Origin: Epiperipatus broadwayi
Lineage: Eukaryota; Onychophora; Udeonychophora; Euonychophora; Peripatidae
Direction: 5' to 3'
DNA: 64,000 nucleotides
Assembly: GCA_028023455.1 (NCBI GenBank)
Contig: JAQFVV010012442.1
Span: 126,001-190,000 of the forward strand
Below are positions 61,559 to 64,000 of this stretch, in pieces. How positions within the stretch are numbered: the stretch's first letter is position 1; the number at the start of each line of letters is the position of its first letter. A program made the translations under genes and the position numbers. Below the pieces are notes generated by a model. That model had not been told where the DNA came from and searched no databases. It worked only from the letters and a program-made list of their open reading frames with translations.

Positions 61559-62555
61559 AGAATCAATTACAGTTAAAAATGGTGTGGGACTAAGGCAAGG
61601 ATGCCCTATGTCACCTATTTTGTTTGTGTTGTATTTGAGTGAAATGGAAAGAGCAATAGAAAGATTAGGAAGAGGAATAGAGTTACCATTAATAGGTAGT
61701 AAGGAAGTATATATATTGTCAGCTCTTTTTTTGCAGATGATATATTTTTGTGTGCAGAAAAAAGAGAAGATATGGAAGTATGTTAGGGGCATGTGCAAGG
61801 GTGGGTAAAGAGATGGGGATAAATTTAGTGAAGAAAAATCAAATATAATGATGGTTAATACTGAGGAAAGAGAAGATGTAGAATTTTTATTGGGAGATAT
61901 TAAGTTAAGTGTGGTGAATAGATGTAGTTATTTGGGAATTATTTTAAGTAATCAGAAAAAATATTTGGATGAATGGGAGAAAAAATTGATAAATGAAGCA
62001 AAGAAAGGGATTGATAAAGAAATTTACAATATTTTCATATAATAAATATTATGTAGCTAGAATTATATGGAAAGGAGTTGCAGTAGCAGGGTTAACATAT
62101 GGTAATGATGCATTATATTTTAGTAAAAAGATATTAGATTATTTAGAAAAAGCTCAAAGGGAAGTAGGAAGACATGCATTGGATGCAGAAGTATGGACAG
62201 CAAGGGAGGCAATTCAAGGAGAAATGGGATGGTCAAGTTTTCATATGAGAGATGAAAAAAGTAAAATAAAAATGTTTGGTAGATTGCAGTTTATGGATAA
62301 TAAAAGAATAGCTAAAATAGGATTTAATTGGGTTATGATTAAAGGGCAGGTAACAAGAGAGGTGAAAAAGGTAATGCGGTATGCAAAAGATTTGGATAAA
62401 GAATTTATATCAGTATATTTGTACAAAAGGTGGGATGATTGTGTTCAGAAGATTATTGAGGGTTATAGTAGTAAGGAATGGGATAAAAGAATAAATTTAT
62501 TACTAAAGACTAGGGAGTTAGAGAGATGGAGAAATAGTATGGAGAGTAAAAAGAG

Positions 62556-62560
<5 letters not shown>

Positions 62561-62595
<35 letters not shown>

Positions 62596-62606
62596 GAATA
62601 TTCGGT
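62561..62606. repeat. TA tract plus 14-bp palindrome in the LINE
   Basis: About 32 bp of TA followed at 62,593 by ACCGAATATTCGGT, a perfect 14-bp palindrome, interrupting the LINE coding sequence before its zinc-cluster region. Confidence 0.85.
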
Positions 62607-63057
62607 GTGTATTAATATATGATAATAGTAAGGAAAGTAGTTTATTGTTTAAGGCTCGAACAGGATCTTTAGCTACAAAAGAATATACATGTAAATGGAA
62701 AAATATGGGTGATTTATTTTGTAAATTATGTAAGGAAGAAATTGAAAATATTAGGCATTTGTTAATTGAATGTAAATCTTTGAAAACCGAAAGGGTACAT
62801 ATAATGAAGTTGTGGAAAAATAAATCTGAAAAGATTGATTATACAGAAAGTGAATTATTGGTTTTTTATCCTGGGTTTGGAAAAAGATAATTGGAATTTA
62901 GATATAAAGGCTGTAGAGTTGACAAAGATTATGTTGTGGAAATGGGATAGAGCAGATTATGGGTAAATTTAGAGTGGAGAATGTAAAGTAAAGTGGCTAA
63001 CAGGTTTATGGGGGCATAATTGCTGAGATATTCTTGACTTTGTTTAAGGAGAAGCCA

Positions 63058-63079
63058 TAATACATCACATCACATCACA
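63058..63079. repeat. (CATCA)n LINE tail
   Basis: Three to four CATCA units ending CACAAG, typical of a short repetitive LINE 3' tail. Confidence 0.7.
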
Positions 63080-63399
63080 AGCGTATCTTTCTTTACATAA
63101 ATGTCAGAGTCAATATTCATTGTCTCTTTCATTCTATCCTCCCTTAGATCAGCTGATTTCAAGATGATTAACTATCATCAGTGAAGGATAGGAGTTAGAA
63201 ACTAGACCTAAACACTAACTCCAAGTGTTTATTCAAAAAGTTTTTATTTGTTTGCAAGCATGAATTTTTAGACATGTAAATGTCTTCAAACTCAGTTTAT
63301 CAAACCAGATAACTATATGGGTCTGAAATCAGTTCAGTTTCTCCACATAGTCAAAGCCTCTGCAATTTATATCATTGCAAGAAACTTTAAAGGTACATT
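63080..63399. other. Non-coding DNA
   Basis: Nothing recognised between the LINE tail and the second 46-bp repeat. Confidence 0.5.
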
Positions 63400-63445
63400 T
63401 ATGAAAAACAAAAACAAGTTTTAATTTGTAAACTTGCTATCACTT
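63400..63445 (+). repeat. 46-bp direct repeat, copy 2
   Basis: Second copy of the sequence at 61,271-61,316; differs at two or three positions and is followed by a long TA tract. Confidence 0.85.
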
Positions 63446-63446
63446 G

Positions 63447-63549
<103 letters not shown>

Positions 63550-63619
63550 CTATTACCCACAAATCCATTCAATTCCCATCCACCCTTAATATTAAAAAAA
63601 AAACTTTTAAATAAGTTAA

Positions 63620-64000
63620 ATGCTTTAGAATAATAAATTTTCAATAATAAAGATTCTTTAATTCTTCTTTTGATTTCGTTTCTCTCAAAAAAGACAATCT
63701 TAGCTTCATCAAAATTAATAGTGTGACCAGTATCATTTTCATGGACATAAAATCAGAACTAAGATATCTATTTTTAACTCTACTTTTATGAATCTTTATC
63801 CTTTCATTTAAACTCAAACTACACTGACCTATGCAGACCTTTTTACAAATAAACAAGGAATAAAATATACTACACTAGGAATAGTCTTTCTATCAAAAAT
63901 TTATTTTGTATTACTTAATAAATTATTCAATGCAACGCCTCTTTCCCATGCAATTTTCTATTTCCAAACAATTTACTATATCTACAAACAATTTTATAAG
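63620..64000 (-). pseudogene. Penelope-like element, GIY-YIG endonuclease end (partial, runs off window)
   Basis: Minus-strand pieces read VYFIPC, then CIGQCSLSLNERIKIHKS (in place of YIGQT-type) at about 63,780-63,840. After a frameshift comes HENDTGHTINFDEAKIVF near 63,680-63,740 and RIKES at the end, the classical order of a Penelope-like GIY-YIG domain. It is clearly diverged from the element at 7-11 kb, so it is a second Penelope-like family. The RT would lie beyond the right edge of the window. Confidence 0.72.

Larger units (their letters stand above)
61355..62890 (+). pseudogene. LINE reverse transcriptase fragment, interrupted
   Basis: It begins KTYDRVNRNRL, the block after the first catalytic Asp, with a stop replacing Trp. 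It is broken by a TA palindrome, resumes at VEIIESITVKNGVGLRQG, and continues CPMSPILFVLYLSEMERA (61,584 on). The active-site block FADDIFLCAEK is present near 61,732-61,760 but out of frame with the preceding part. Later pieces are 61,848-62,042 and 61,993-62,592, the latter read into a TA tract. After the tract, 62,645-62,890 carries CKLCKEEIENIRHLLIEC, a zinc-cluster-like motif. The endonuclease domain is absent. Confidence 0.82.
61355..63079 (+). mobile_element. LINE fragment with (CATCA)n tail, clade uncertain
   Basis: A 5'-truncated non-LTR retrotransposon beginning within its RT domain and ending at a short (CATCA)n tail (63,058-63,079). TA tracts interrupt it at 61,459-61,545 and 62,561-62,592. 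The C-terminal CX2CX8HX4C cluster occurs in several LINE clades (R1, R2, I and others), so I do not assign one. Confidence 0.75.

Overview
This is a very AT-rich piece of animal nuclear DNA. It has no operons or bacterial-style genes, one probable host exon, and a dense set of retroelements between long (TA)n and (AAT)n microsatellites. The mix of Penelope-like elements with a GIY-YIG nuclease, RTE-type LINEs, an L1-like LINE with zinc-knuckle ORF1, a Ty3/Gypsy element and long TA tracts fits a lophotrochozoan, perhaps a coleoid cephalopod such as an octopus. That assignment is an impression; no search was run.

Layout. 1-7,160: non-coding DNA with TA tracts and two TA-bounded palindromes. 7,161-10,970: two 5'-truncated Penelope-like copies head to head, a near-perfect 1.9-kb-armed palindrome, each arm ending in a hammerhead-like motif. 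11,109-22,527: a decayed Ty3/Gypsy element with LTRs, protease, RT, RNase H and integrase. Its RNase H region is split by a 779-bp insertion (14-bp target duplication) carrying two hammerhead ribozymes in opposite orientation. Its integrase is split by a 3.26-kb RTE LINE. 23.6 kb: a long (AAT)n tract. 25,070-31,163: an L1-like two-ORF LINE apparently inserted in an (AAT)n tract, with a CTCF-like sequence at its 5' edge. 35.4-37.3 kb: decayed coding sequence for a repeat/coiled-coil protein. 41,308-41,646 (-): a probable host exon with a consensus splice donor. 41,921-51,255: a 9.3-kb LTR-flanked element on the minus strand with 2.46-kb LTRs, candidate PBS and polypurine tract, and no recognisable RT, integrase or RNase H; instead it carries a broken ORF for a long Lys/Ile/Glu-rich repeat protein. 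53,750-57,036 (-): a second, much better preserved RTE copy. 61.3-63.1 kb: a LINE RT fragment broken up by TA insertions. 63.6-64.0 kb (-): the GIY-YIG end of another Penelope-like element.

Best candidates for something new: (1) the non-autonomous LTR element with its repeat protein (30-residue units in a 90-residue super-repeat), with a decayed relative of the same protein about 9 kb away; (2) the insertion with paired inverted hammerhead ribozymes; (3) a recurring architecture in which TA tracts bound short perfect inverted copies of neighbouring sequence, which could be a real mutational mechanism or an assembly or sequencing artefact; (4) the tendency of nearly every element here to begin or end in a microsatellite.

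Every retroelement ORF in the window is interrupted by stops, frameshifts or insertions. Coordinates of repeat edges are good to a few bases where flanking sequence is unique, and uncertain inside TA tracts.
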